DNA of 64,000 bases. It comes from Thiodiazotropha sp050305635 (lineage in GTDB: Bacteria; Pseudomonadota; Gammaproteobacteria; Chromatiales; Chromatiaceae). This document shows, piece by piece, positions 1 to 9,518 of the stretch; position 1 is the stretch's first letter; every line of letters starts with the position of its first letter. The stretch is from contig JBNLFS010000020.1 in assembly GCA_050305635.1 (NCBI GenBank), positions 1-64,000 on the forward strand, given 5' to 3'. A program made the translations under genes and the position numbers. The notes under the pieces were generated by a model. It was not told the origin of the DNA. It saw only the letters and a program-made list of their open reading frames with translations, and did no database searches.

Positions 1-2040
1 GGCGTTAGCGCGCCGCGCAAGCGGGGCGCATCTGGTCGGGTGAAAGTCCCGACATGGTAAGGGCTAACCACCCACCATTACCGAGTGTTGCACCCCTGGC
101 GGAGCGCTCAAGCGGTGAGAACTGCGAGAGATGCGAACAAGAGGGGTGAAGCGTACACAGGGTATGTTATAGGCCGGATGGGGACGCAGCCCCTTAGAGC
201 TGGCATCGCTTCGAAAAGCCGTTCCGGATTGGTCAGCGTGGTAACGTGCGTGAAACCTAAACGAGCAGGGCGAATGGGTGAGTCCTGTAAGAGCCGGCGG
301 AGTTCTCAAGCTACGGCATGAAACAAGAGATGCGTCTTGAACGCGGGAGACCCCAAGTACTCCTGAACGGGACCAACCAACAGGTAATCAAGGCATATGG
401 CTATTGAGGCACGAAGGAGAGATCCGGAGACAGGACTAGGCTGGAGCCTGGCGTTACCTGATGGACCCGAGGCAGGTAGGCGAGCCGAACTCCTACAAAG
501 AGAGAAGCAGCCGAAGGGACTTGGGGAGTCGGATCACCTCATAGTACTCCGAGACGGTAGGGCCGATCACATGGGGAAGGGGGTGACAGTCATAGGCAGC
601 GCGCAAAGGCCACTCGCGCCGGACACTGTAGGGCCGGGGATCGACGAGCCAACCTTCTTGCGGGCCATATCCATCAAGGCGGGCACTGCGAAAGCCCACC
701 GATTCCAAAACCTCTACCGGCACCTGGATGAACAGATGCTGCATCATGCCTGGCGCACCCTGAACAAAAAGGGCGCCCCGGGCGTTGATAAAGTGACCAT
801 CGCCCAGTATGGAGAAAACCTGGACGAAAACATACGGCGGCTGGTAGAGCGTCTGAAAAGCAACGGGTACCGAAGCCGGCTGATCCGGCGGAAGTACATC
901 CCGAAAGGAAAAGGCAAGGAACGCCCCCTGGGTATCCCGGTCGTGGAAGACCGGCTGCTCCAGGCGGCAGTCCGATTGCTATTGGAAGCGATCTACGAGC
1001 AGGACTTCCTGCCCGCCAGCTACGGCTATCGGCCGAAGGTGGGGGCGGGGAAGGCGGTAGGAGACCTGACCTACGAACTCCAGTTTGGCCGGTATGGCTA
1101 TGTGGTGGAGGCCGATATCAAAGGCTTCTTCGACCACATCGACCACGACTGGCTGCTCAGGATGCTAAGAGAGCGGGTCGATGACAAGCCGTTACTGGGA
1201 CTGATCGAGACCTGGCTGAAAGCCGGGATACTCGAACGCGACGGAACGATCCTCCATCCCCATAGCGGCACACCGCAGGGCGGGGTAATATCACCGATAT
1301 TGGCGAACCTCTACCTGCACTACGTGCTCGATCTATGGTTCGAGAAGCGGGTCAAACCGAACAGCGAAGGACAGGCGCACATCATCCGCTTTGCGGATGA
1401 TTTTGTCTGTGCCTTCCAGTATCGTGGGGAAGCGGAACGGTTCTACGAGGCGCTACCGAAACGACTGCAGGAGTTTGGATTGCAAGTCGCGCAGGAGAAG
1501 ACGAAGGTCCACCGCTTCAGCCGCTTTCACCCGACCCGCAAACGCCGCTTCACCTTTCTCGGCTTCGAGTTCTACTGGGATGCCGACACCAAGGGAGTGG
1601 CACGGGTGTGGAGAAGGACCAGCCGAAAGAAACTGCTATCAGGAATCCAAGCCTGCAAGGAATGGTTGAAAGCAAACAGGAATCTCCGTCTGCCGGAGAT
1701 GTTGAAGACGATGAAACGGAAAGTTCGGGGTCACTACAACTATTTTCGAGCCATTGGGAATGTCACGTCGTTATGGACTTTTCACAAAGCGGTGACGGAG
1801 TTGCTCTACAAATGGCTGAATCGGCGCAGCCAGAGAAGGAGTCTGACCTGGGAGAAACTCAATCGGTTATTGAAAGCAGTGCTGTTTCCGACACCGAATG
1901 AGGCCATGCAGACATTGAGGAATCGGGGGGTTGCGTGAAGGTCTGTCTGACTGCGCGAGTGACTATGACTGAGGAGCCCGGTGCGGGAAAATCGCACGCC
2001 GGGATCTGTGCAGGGGGTATCGGGTAACCGGTGTTCCTAC
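1..2040 (+). mobile_element. Group II intron, 5' end outside the window
   Basis: The left edge lies in domain I RNA (a short stem around gtcgggtgaaagtcccgac at 36-54). The reverse transcriptase ORF sits in domain IV. Domain V is recognisable at about 1974-2007 (GAGCCCGG... with a GAAAA-type loop and the ...CCGGGATCT return strand). Domain VI follows at 2008-2040 and ends in the expected AC dinucleotide. The 5' splice site (GUGYG) would lie just left of base 1. The 3' exon starts at about 2041, immediately before an unrelated frameshifted gene. The intron looks intact and potentially mobile, since its protein is full length. Confidence 0.88.
397..1938 (+). CDS. ltrA: Group II intron reverse transcriptase/maturase
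   Basis: This 513-residue intron-encoded protein reverse-transcribes the spliced intron and, as maturase, helps it fold. Visible RT blocks are the YGYRP motif (about residue 209), the first catalytic aspartate in ADIKGFFD (about 239-246), GTPQGG (291-296) and the active-site variant FADD (332-335; the common form is YADD). The thumb/maturase X domain includes RGHYNYF near residue 450. No HNH endonuclease domain follows, so retrohoming would depend on other priming. An N-terminal extension of about 90 residues precedes the RT core, as in several bacterial intron lineages. ATG 397 is taken as the start because it opens the only long frame. The gene lies inside the intron and is read on the same strand. 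Confidence 0.95.
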   Translation: MAIEARRRDPETGLGWSLALPDGPEAGRRAELLQREKQPKGLGESDHLIVLRDGRADHMGKGVTVIGSAQRPLAPDTVGPGIDEPTFLRAISIKAGTAKAHRFQNLYRHLDEQMLHHAWRTLNKKGAPGVDKVTIAQYGENLDENIRRLVERLKSNGYRSRLIRRKYIPKGKGKERPLGIPVVEDRLLQAAVRLLLEAIYEQDFLPASYGYRPKVGAGKAVGDLTYELQFGRYGYVVEADIKGFFDHIDHDWLLRMLRERVDDKPLLGLIETWLKAGILERDGTILHPHSGTPQGGVISPILANLYLHYVLDLWFEKRVKPNSEGQAHIIRFADDFVCAFQYRGEAERFYEALPKRLQEFGLQVAQEKTKVHRFSRFHPTRKRRFTFLGFEFYWDADTKGVARVWRRTSRKKLLSGIQACKEWLKANRNLRLPEMLKTMKRKVRGHYNYFRAIGNVTSLWTFHKAVTELLYKWLNRRSQRRSLTWEKLNRLLKAVLFPTPNEAMQTLRNRGVA

Positions 2041-2056
2041 TGCGACGGGCCAAATA

Positions 2057-2604
2057 ATGATCCCAGCCGGTTACATGGCGAAAATAATTGAGCATTCACC
2101 GGAATGGCTTGCCGCACCAAATGTAGAAGACATTCATTCTGTGAGTGGTTGTGTATCAGCGGACTTCGCGGATTATATAAACTATTGGAAACATAATGGG
2201 TATTGGCTTTTTGACACTCCTGAGGTAATTCGGCAAGTTGCGGAGCAAAACTCAATTAATTTAGATAAAACCCTGATTTTTTATTATGAGGTCTATGAAT
2301 ACCAGTTTAATGAAACCGATGAGAATTGGGAAAAGTTTAGCCCAGAATCAACATTTACATTGAATGTTAAAAGCTAGTTTCAGCGAAACTTGAAGGTTTT
2401 GATGTCGTTACTTTTAGTGGGGGTGCAAGTCCAGAATGCTCACCACTATCTTGTAACAGTCTTTCAGAGCAAATTAGGACTAATAGTCATTGTTTGCTGT
2501 CTTCATGTGAGGAAGCTAAAGAGCTATTAGAGCAAGGGGCATTTATAGAATGCGAACCAGGGCCGTACAGAATCTTTGCAGTTTATACTTTGGCGTGGCC
2601 CTAA
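2057..2604 (+). pseudogene. Unknown small protein gene broken by a one-base frameshift
   Basis: Two adjacent reading frames make one plausible protein of about 180 residues. Frame one (2057-2377; ATG 2057, or 2075 giving MAKIIEHS) encodes an acidic, aromatic-rich N-terminal part ending FTLNVKS. Frame two (2371-2604) encodes KLVSAKLEGFDVVTFSGG and then a Cys-rich stretch with ECSPLSC, ending EPGPYRIFAVYTLAWP. Adding one A to the run at 2369-2372 would read ...NVKKLVSAKLEGF... without interruption. The second frame has no start codon of its own, which supports a frameshift rather than two genes. I do not recognise a function. The low-GC composition differs from most of the window and suggests transfer. 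A sequencing error in the A run cannot be excluded. Confidence 0.6.
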
Positions 2605-2700
2605 TCGGGTAAGGGCGGGTTTCTAGCTCGCCCTCCCCACAGCACCCCGCATGCGGGTCCGCACGAGGCGCTTCCCTTGCGTACAAAGCGACACTCCCTA
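2604..2700 (-). mobile_element. 3' remnant of a second group II intron (domains V-VI)
   Basis: Read on the minus strand, about 2670-2626 contains GTGCGGACCCGCATGCGGGG followed by TGCTGTGGGGAGG. This is the domain V form typical of a different bacterial intron class from the one at the left edge. A domain VI hairpin (GGGCG...CGCCC) follows, and the fragment ends in ACCCGAT at 2604. No matching reverse transcriptase lies upstream on this strand, so the element is truncated. Its 3' end coincides with the stop of the frameshifted gene, so insertion here may also have clipped that gene's C-terminus. Confidence 0.65.
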
Positions 2701-3245
2701 GCATCACTCCAAAGCTGGTTACGGCACTGTGCCGCCAGTTGATGACTTTACCTTCATCAGGTACTGCGCCATCTCTGAGTAACCGGTCATTTACGCTAAA
2801 AGGTCAGGAAGCGATCTCCAGATCGGAAGTGAGAGTAGGGAAGGGCGAGCCTAGCTCAACACCGCAATCGTTAATTATTGTGCAGTGCATTATACTGCTT
2901 TCGGCCAGTAGCTGACCTGTATCGGCGCAGGTAACATCAATCCCGATTGCTTCATAGCGGACATCAGGGAAGCTTTCCTGCAGAGGAACCACCTACAAAG
3001 AAGTGCGCTGCCACGCTAGCCGTTTCCCTGTCCGCGCTGAAAACGACCGAATTTATCAAAGCCTTGCCGTATTTACTAAAGACAACCACCTGAAAGATGT
3101 CTTTGGCCAGATCAATCGTGATGGTAGTAGTATTGTCCATGGTATGGGCTCCTTCGGTTGTGGTGACCGTTCCACTTTAACGGGCTTCCCGATTAAAGGG
3201 GAGGAGTCCATGCCATTGAGACGCTGGGTCTCGTTAATAAAGCTG
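2605..3245. other. Mosaic of mobile-element remnants without an intact gene
   Basis: Starting at 2605, this stretch overlaps the intron domain V-VI remnant, then a segment of about 250 bp of unknown origin, then an IS110-type transposase N-terminus on the minus strand. A minus-strand frame at 2804-2992 (62 codons) overlaps the transposase fragment and matches nothing I know. No complete gene is supported. The sharp changes of content suggest successive insertions and deletions. Confidence 0.5.
2964..3140 (-). pseudogene. IS110-family transposase, N-terminal fragment
   Basis: A 58-codon frame starts at ATG 3140. It opens with MDNTTTITIDLAKDIFQVVV, matching the start of IS110-family DEDD transposases (TTIGIDLAKNVFQ type), including the first catalytic aspartate at residue 10. 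After about residue 46 the similarity stops and the frame ends at TGA 2964-2966, whereas complete IS110 transposases have about 300-400 residues. The rest of the RuvC-like domain and the C-terminal serine-containing domain are absent. It is an inactive remnant that lost its 3' part to a junction near 3000. Confidence 0.65.
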
Positions 3246-3656
3246 TTAGGGCAACGCTGCTAAATAACTTTTTGCGGTCATTGCAATATCGGGGAATAAT
3301 GAAATTAACTTTTTATCGGCTGTAACGAGTTTTGAATTCAGGGATTTGGCAATTGATATAAACTCGCAATCATAAGCGGAGCAACCCGATTCTTTTGCAA
3401 GCATTAGTACAGTTGTTGAGTTCACGCTATATTCGTTTCCAGTCAGTTGCTTTTCCGCTTGTGCCTGCATTTGTAATGCTGTGTCAAGATCGATAAGGTT
3501 CTTGCGAATGTACAGTGCCAGAATGTTTCTGAATTCACTTCGCCAAAGCAGAGGTGCGATCCAGTGAGAGTCTCTTTCCAGTAGTGCTTCGATGTCAGTG
3601 GTGTACTCGGTAGGGAGGTATAGGTAGGCGATGGTGTTTGTATCCACGACGATCAT
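3246..3656 (-). CDS. vapC: VapC-like PIN-domain ribonuclease toxin
   Basis: This 136-residue protein has the PIN-domain pattern. It opens MIVVDTNTIAYLYLP with the first acidic residue (D5). Acidic residues follow in the middle (the WRSEFRNILA region), and SAYDCEFISIAKSLNSKLVTADKKL carries the later conserved aspartates. VapC toxins cleave RNA, usually tRNA or rRNA, and are neutralised by the antitoxin. ATG 3656 overlaps the antitoxin stop by four bases (ATGA), the usual translational coupling. The pair lies at the edge of a mobile-element patch, a common setting for such modules. Confidence 0.85.
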   Translation of the reverse strand: MIVVDTNTIAYLYLPTEYTTDIEALLERDSHWIAPLLWRSEFRNILALYIRKNLIDLDTALQMQAQAEKQLTGNEYSVNSTTVLMLAKESGCSAYDCEFISIAKSLNSKLVTADKKLISLFPDIAMTAKSYLAALP

Positions 3657-3895
3657 GCTCGGCCTTCATTTTTGGCTGAGTTGATTTCGTCGGCATCGAT
3701 ACGATCTATCATGACTCGATCCCTAAGTGACTTAGCTGCATCCTTCAAATCAGTTGATGAAAGTTTGGTAGGCTGTAAAGTCCTCTCCAAACAATAAATC
3801 AGCTCGCTATTAACACTCCGGTGGTGGGCCTTCGCTGCTTGTTTGAGGTGTTCATACAGGTCGTCAGGTATGTTCTTAATGGTTAAAGAAGCCAT
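3653..3895 (-). CDS. vapB: VapB/FitA-like ribbon-helix-helix antitoxin
   Basis: The protein has about 80 residues starting MASLTIKNIPDDLYEHLKQA, a classic Arc/FitA ribbon-helix-helix DNA-binding domain (beta strand LTIKNIP, then two helices with HHRSVNSELI). The C-terminal half is charged and would wrap the PIN toxin. ATG 3895 was chosen over an upstream TTG (3907) because a GGTGG sequence sits six to ten bases before it and the family normally starts at this point. It is expected to repress its own promoter, together with the toxin, in the short gap at 3896-3970. Confidence 0.85.
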   Translation of the reverse strand: MASLTIKNIPDDLYEHLKQAAKAHHRSVNSELIYCLERTLQPTKLSSTDLKDAAKSLRDRVMIDRIDADEINSAKNEGRA

Positions 3896-3970
3896 GATTT
3901 CCACCAAAATGGTTGCAATATGGTGGCATTGTGGTTTTTGGTGGTTGCGGTGTCAATATCGTCCTTCCAA

Positions 3971-5581
<1,611 letters not shown>

Positions 5582-5590
5582 TTCGAGCTC

Positions 5591-5613
5591 CTGACAATGT
5601 TGACAATGACAGG
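5591..5613 (-). promoter_or_regulatory. TTGTC direct repeats before the activator gene
   Basis: On the minus strand, TTGTC occurs at 5606-5602 and 5597-5593 with the arrangement TTGTC-N4-TTGTC, preceded by CTGTC at 5613-5609. The same arrangement (TTGTC-N4-TTGTC) is found at 9143-9156 in the cynS/transporter intergenic region. The repeats overlap the predicted transcription start of the activator gene, so an autoregulatory operator is plausible. Confidence 0.4.
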
Positions 5614-5630
5614 TGCAAAAACAGTGCCAG
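5614..5630 (-). promoter_or_regulatory. Sigma-54 promoter of the activator gene
   Basis: The minus strand reads CTGGCACTGTTTTTGCA, with GG and GC separated by exactly ten bases, as in the -24/-12 consensus TGGCACG-N4-TTGCA. The predicted start is near 5604, giving a leader of about 23 nt to GTG 5581. Confidence 0.7.
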
Positions 5631-6029
5631 TGGAATTATGAGTTTTAAATTTTGAATTTTAAATTGAATGATTGCGGCTATCGCCGCAGGGTTCTTTAAA
5701 AACTCAAGTTTCGGGGTTCATTTTGCTGCATTCATAGCGTTCGCAAATGAACACCAATAGTCAATATCGCCTCGTTCCCACGCTCTGCGTGGGAATGAAG
5801 ACCCAGGTTTATGCGAACATATCGGACCTGGGCAATACCCCATAGCTTAGGTATGCGTTCCCACGCAGAGCGTGGGAACGAGGCGAACTCGAGTTAAAAA
5901 AACCACATCCAAAGGTCGTGAGCGAAGCGAACACCTCAATTCAAAATTCAAAATCATCCCCCCTCTGTTTCAAAAGGGTGCAAACCCAAGTGAATGAGTG
6001 GGTTAATTTGGTGCATGTTGCCCGGACGA
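5631..6029. other. Gap between permease gene and activator gene
   Basis: Apart from the sigma-54 site and TTGTC repeats at its low end, this gap contains AT-rich patches of the type ttttgaattttaaatt and aattcaaaattcaaaat, and a large palindromic repeat at 5767-5886. No coding potential was seen. The palindrome may end or weaken read-through from the transporter operon into the activator gene. Confidence 0.5.
5767..5886. repeat. Palindromic dispersed-type repeat
   Basis: The left arm at about 5769-5797 (CTCGTTCCCACGCTCTGCGT followed by GGGAATG) and the right arm at 5855-5885 are inverted copies. Each arm is itself a hairpin (TTCCCACGC...GCGTGGGAA). A second, nested inverted pair (CCCAGGT / ACCTGGG) lies between them. 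Sequences of the CGTTCCCACGC...GCGTGGGAACG type recur as dispersed repeats in many gammaproteobacterial genomes. Confidence 0.75.
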
Positions 6030-6875
6030 TCATCCCTCGTGATGCCAGCTGAAGCGGTTGATCAGCCGCACGCAGACGCCGTCGAGGAAGAAGCCCAGGA
6101 CGCCGATCACCACCACCATGGCGGCCAGGGTGTCGTACTCCAGGGTGTCGCGGGCGTCGTTGATGGCGTAGCCGAGGCCGCTGGTCACCCCCAGGTACTC
6201 CGCCGGCACCAGCACGATCCAGGCGACACCCACCGCCAGGCGGATGCCGGCGAAGATGTCCTGGCCGATGGCCGGCAGGATGATCTTGCGCAGCATCTGC
6301 TGGCCGCCGGCGCCCAGGTTCTTCGCCACCTTGAACCAGATGGGATCGATACGCCGGACCCCCTGAGCAGTGGAGAAGATGACCGGCCAGATGGCGGCCA
6401 CGGTGATGAGGAAGACGATCGCCCCGTCCCAGGTGGAGAAGGCCAGCACCGCGATGGGCATCCAGGCCAGCGGCGAGATCATGCGCAGGAACTGGAAGGG
6501 CACGTGGGTGATCTCCCGCATCTGGGCGAACAGCCCGATACCGACCCCGACCGGCACGCCGACCAGTACTGCCCAAAGCAGCCCCAGGCCGATGCGCTCG
6601 AGGCTGGGCAGCACCGCCTTGATCACCGCCCCGTTGCCCAGCAGCTCCAACAGACGGGCAAAGGTGGGTTCGGGGGCGAAATCGGCGAAGGACGCGGTGT
6701 CGGGATTGGTGGCGATGAGCCAGCCGCCCAGCCACCAGACGGCGACCAGAACGGCGATGCCCAGCACCGGGTAGAGCACATGCGATAGCAGCGTCAGGCT
6801 GAGTCCCTTCCAATCGAAGGCGGCTGGTTTCACGCCATCCATGGCATCGGCCGTGATAGAGTGAGGCCCGCTCAT
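6030..6875 (-). CDS. cynB: ABC transporter permease, nitrate/cyanate/bicarbonate type
   Basis: This 281-residue integral membrane protein is of the NrtB/CynB/SsuC-like BPD_transp_1 type. Hydrophobic segments run through the sequence (first near residues 30-55). The cytoplasmic EAA loop region lies in the stretch PIWFKVAKNLGAGGQQMLRKI (about 165-185), with the conserved AxxxGA-like pattern that docks to the ATPase. The ATG at 6875 overlaps the stop of the substrate-binding gene by four bases, so the two are translationally coupled. With the upstream ATPase and the divergent cyanase, the simplest reading is cyanate uptake. Nitrate or bicarbonate cannot be excluded from sequence alone, so the symbol is by context. 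Confidence 0.8.
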   Translation of the reverse strand: MSGPHSITADAMDGVKPAAFDWKGLSLTLLSHVLYPVLGIAVLVAVWWLGGWLIATNPDTASFADFAPEPTFARLLELLGNGAVIKAVLPSLERIGLGLLWAVLVGVPVGVGIGLFAQMREITHVPFQFLRMISPLAWMPIAVLAFSTWDGAIVFLITVAAIWPVIFSTAQGVRRIDPIWFKVAKNLGAGGQQMLRKIILPAIGQDIFAGIRLAVGVAWIVLVPAEYLGVTSGLGYAINDARDTLEYDTLAAMVVVIGVLGFFLDGVCVRLINRFSWHHEG

Positions 6876-8110
6876 ATCTTCACCACTTCTTCACGTTCGA
6901 AAGGGTTGGCGGGGTCGACGCCCGGCGCCTTCTCCCAGCCGGGGTATTTCTCCATCGCCGCCTTGACGTGCTTGTAGTCGACCAGATCCTTGGCCACGAA
7001 CTCCGGATCCAGGTTGTTGAGAAAGGTGCTGTCGCCGCCCACCAGGGTCTGGTTCATCGACTCCACGATCAGCTTGGTGGCCGAAGGGTAGGGGTAGGGT
7101 GAGAAGTCGATACGCCCGTTATGGAACTCGCTCTGATTGCGGATGGCCTTCGGTGCGGCGTAGTCGGCCTCGTTGTAGTAGGTCATGGCGCGCACGATCG
7201 CCTTGCCCGGCATCGGCAGGTAGCCCTTACCCTCCTTCGACATCATCAGGGCGACCTCCTCCTTGTGTTCCTGCGCGTAGATCTCGGCGCGCACGATGGC
7301 GTTCATCACCTTCTGCGTCCATTCGGGTTTGGCCGCGACCGTCTCCTCGTTCATGCAGACCACGCAGCAGGGGTGGTTCTTCCACATGTCGCCGGTGAAG
7401 CGCAGCATCTTGCCGCCGGCCTTGAGTTCGCCGAAGGCATTGAAGGGCTCGGCGACGATGAAGGCGTCGATCTTCTTGGCGGCCAGCGCCGGCGGCATGT
7501 CGGGCGGCGGCATGATCATCAGGTTGACCTCGTCCTTGGCCAGCGGTTTGCTCTGATCCTGAATCACCGGCTTGAGTCCGGCGCTGCGCAGGCCCATCTG
7601 CAGCACGATGTTGTGCATGGAGTACCAGTAGGGGACCGCCACCTGCATGCCGCCCAGGTCCTTGAACTCCTGCGCGCCGGTGTGCTTGCCGACGATCAGG
7701 GCGGAGCCGTTGATGTGGGCCCAGGACATGATCTTCACCGGGAAGTTGTTGTTGTAGCGCATCCACACCGGGATCGGCTTGAGCAGGTGCACCAGGTTGA
7801 ACTTGCCGGCGGTGAAGCCCTCAACCAGGGGCGACCAGCCGCGGATCAGGGTCGGCTTTTCGGCCATCAGTCCTTCGTCCTCGAAGAAGCCCATGCCGTG
7901 GGCCACCAGCAGCGCGGTGGCGTCTGTGATCGGCAGGTAGCCGATGCGCACCACCTCGTCATCGGGCACTGCGGTGTTGGCCAGGCCCAGGCCGGGCAGA
8001 GTCATGCCGGCGGCCAGACCGCCCATCGCGAGCATGTCCAGGAGAAAGTCCCGGCGGCTCATTTCGTGTTTGAACAGATAGTCGAGATCGTCGTCTTTTT
8101 GCTTAGTCAT
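6872..8110 (-). CDS. cynA: Periplasmic substrate-binding protein of NrtA/CmpA/CynA type, Tat-exported
   Basis: The 412-residue protein has an N-terminal twin-arginine signal (SRRDFLLDMLAMGG at about residues 18-31, then a hydrophobic segment ending near GLGLANTA). The mature protein resembles nitrate/bicarbonate/cyanate binding proteins: an early RIGYLPITDATALLVAHGMG segment, later WAHINGSALIVG, PCCVVCMNEETV, and the PYPYPSATKLIVESM region near the C-terminus. It captures the anion for the CynB/CynD membrane complex. Tat export implies folding before secretion. It lies between the ATPase and permease genes, with a 116-bp gap to the ATPase and a 4-bp overlap with the permease. Confidence 0.82.
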   Translation of the reverse strand: MTKQKDDDLDYLFKHEMSRRDFLLDMLAMGGLAAGMTLPGLGLANTAVPDDEVVRIGYLPITDATALLVAHGMGFFEDEGLMAEKPTLIRGWSPLVEGFTAGKFNLVHLLKPIPVWMRYNNNFPVKIMSWAHINGSALIVGKHTGAQEFKDLGGMQVAVPYWYSMHNIVLQMGLRSAGLKPVIQDQSKPLAKDEVNLMIMPPPDMPPALAAKKIDAFIVAEPFNAFGELKAGGKMLRFTGDMWKNHPCCVVCMNEETVAAKPEWTQKVMNAIVRAEIYAQEHKEEVALMMSKEGKGYLPMPGKAIVRAMTYYNEADYAAPKAIRNQSEFHNGRIDFSPYPYPSATKLIVESMNQTLVGGDSTFLNNLDPEFVAKDLVDYKHVKAAMEKYPGWEKAPGVDPANPFEREEVVKI

Positions 8111-8226
8111 GGTCGTTTCCTGTTTATCGATATTTAATAGTTATTTCGGGCTACCTGGGGCTCAGGGGCCCAGGGGAAGGGTTGATGTGAGTTGATTCAT
8201 ACGGATCATGGCGGCTGCCAGTGCGT

Positions 8227-9030
8227 TCAGGCCGCTTCCTGGGTATCGTCCCCGGCATCGTCGCTGGCTAGCGCCTCGGGGGCGTGGGCATCGCCCACCA
8301 GTTGTTCGAAACGGGTCATCAGTTGCTCGCGCTGGCTGCTGAACTCGGCCGAGGCACGGTTGCGGGGGAAGGGCAGATCGATGGACATCTCGCCGACGAT
8401 GCGGCCGGGGTTGGCCGACATGATCAGCACCCGGTCGGCCATCGCCACCGCCTCGTCGATGTCGTGGGTGACGATGACCATGGTCAGTTCCTCGAGGCCG
8501 ACGATCTTGGCCACTTCGTCCTGCAACGAGGCGCGGGTGAAGGCGTCCAGGGCGGAGAAGGGTTCGTCGAGCAGCAGCAATTCCGGCGAGGTGGCCAGGG
8601 AGCGGGCCAGGGCGACGCGCTGCTGCTGACCGCCGGAGAGGCTCTGCACATGGGCGTCGGCCTTGTCGCTGAGTCCCACCAGATCCAGCAGCTGGTCGAC
8701 CTTTTCGGGGTCTTTACGGCGGGCGAAGACCAGACCCAGTTCGGCGTTCTGGCGCACGCTCATCCAGGGGTAGAGCGAGGGTTTCTGGAACATCATATTC
8801 CACTTGGCACTGGGCTTGGTGACCGTGTGGCCGTGAATGCGCACGCAGCCTTCGGAGGGCATTAGCAGTCCCGCCAGCATGTGCAGCAGGGTTGACTTGC
8901 CGCAGCCGCTGCGTCCGATCAGGGCGATCTTCTCGCCGGGCTGGATGCGTAGTTCGATATCCTTCAGGGTCGGCTGTGTCTGGTTTTTGAAGGTGTGGGT
9001 GATGAAGTCGATGCTGATGTTTGCGCTCAT
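8227..9030 (-). CDS. cynD: ABC transporter ATPase, nitrate/cyanate type
   Basis: The 267-residue ATPase has Walker A GRSGCGKST (about 38-46), a Q-loop in MMFQKPSLYPW, signature LSGGQQQR, Walker B LLLLDEPF and the H-loop VTHDIDEA. The aromatic SLYPWMSV stretch after the Q-loop is typical of the NrtD/SsuB/TauB group. A C-terminal acidic tail (DDAGDDTQ) extends past the core. It is the first gene of the minus-strand operon. ATG 9030 follows a CGAGG Shine-Dalgarno sequence, and a sigma-54 promoter match lies just upstream at 9064-9080. Confidence 0.88.
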   Translation of the reverse strand: MSANISIDFITHTFKNQTQPTLKDIELRIQPGEKIALIGRSGCGKSTLLHMLAGLLMPSEGCVRIHGHTVTKPSAKWNMMFQKPSLYPWMSVRQNAELGLVFARRKDPEKVDQLLDLVGLSDKADAHVQSLSGGQQQRVALARSLATSPELLLLDEPFSALDAFTRASLQDEVAKIVGLEELTMVIVTHDIDEAVAMADRVLIMSANPGRIVGEMSIDLPFPRNRASAEFSSQREQLMTRFEQLVGDAHAPEALASDDAGDDTQEAA

Positions 9031-9063
9031 GATAAACCTCGGGCGTTACGTTGCCTTGTGTGT

Positions 9064-9080
9064 TTGCAGGGTTCATGCCA
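9064..9080 (-). promoter_or_regulatory. Sigma-54 promoter of the transporter operon
   Basis: The minus strand reads TGGCATGAACCCTGCAA, with GG and GC separated by ten bases, against consensus TGGCACG-N4-TTGCA. Transcription would start near 9054, 24 nt before the ATPase ATG at 9030. That is almost the same leader length as for the activator gene. Confidence 0.65.
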
Positions 9081-9448
9081 TGCCGGATTTTCCCTGTTTG
9101 GTATGCAAAGCAACCCACATCAGGCCGTGTCAGCCGCGACGATTGTCCAGATTGTCGACTATGTCGGACAAAAGCAGGGTCTGTCGCACCAATTGTCTGA
9201 TGATTCCCTTGTCATCCTGTGTCGATGCCCATCGGCGGACAGCTTCCGGACACCGGATAGACGCATTGCGCAGCCAGTGACGGCGTGTGCTCAGCCGGGG
9301 CGCTGGTTATCCATTGCGACTGGCTGGTCGCAACATGCTCCGCAATGCACGGGCCCCGCACCAGCGCTCTCTATACACGACGTAGCGCTCTGGGCGGTCC
9401 CTTCCCTGACGGCCAACACCAGGCCCAATCAACGGCCTCTTGCAAAGA
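9081..9448. promoter_or_regulatory. Divergent control region with TTGTC cluster (candidate activator sites)
   Basis: Between the two divergent -24/-12 promoters, TTGTC occurs at 9143-9147, 9152-9156, 9193-9197 and 9209-9213, with near-copies (ATGTC 9161-9165, CTGTC 9181-9185). The segment 9143-9171 also has an outer inverted pair TTGTCC/GGACAA. The cluster is about 63-150 bp upstream of the transporter -24 element and about 235-305 bp upstream of the cynS -24 element, a usual distance for sigma-54 enhancers. The classical NifA site TGT-N10-ACA was not found. No gene is supported here. Confidence 0.45.
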
Positions 9449-9465
9449 TTGGCACCGCATTTGCA
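9449..9465 (+). promoter_or_regulatory. Sigma-54 promoter of cynS
   Basis: The sequence TTGGCACCGCATTTGCA matches the -24/-12 consensus almost perfectly (GG-N10-GC). The predicted start is near 9477, giving a leader of about 42 nt to the cynS ATG at 9519. Confidence 0.8.
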
Positions 9466-9518
9466 CTTGGGATCATCAAGCACTTTCAATCCGCTTGACA
9501 CAATGAGGTAAACGACCA

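Noticed and set aside
2804..2992. 62-codon minus-strand frame between intron remnant and IS110 fragment
   Set aside because: It overlaps the transposase fragment in another frame, is short, and has no recognisable family feature.
9081..9448. Classical NifA enhancer TGT-N10-ACA
   Set aside because: No exact match was found by eye; the TTGTC cluster was reported instead.
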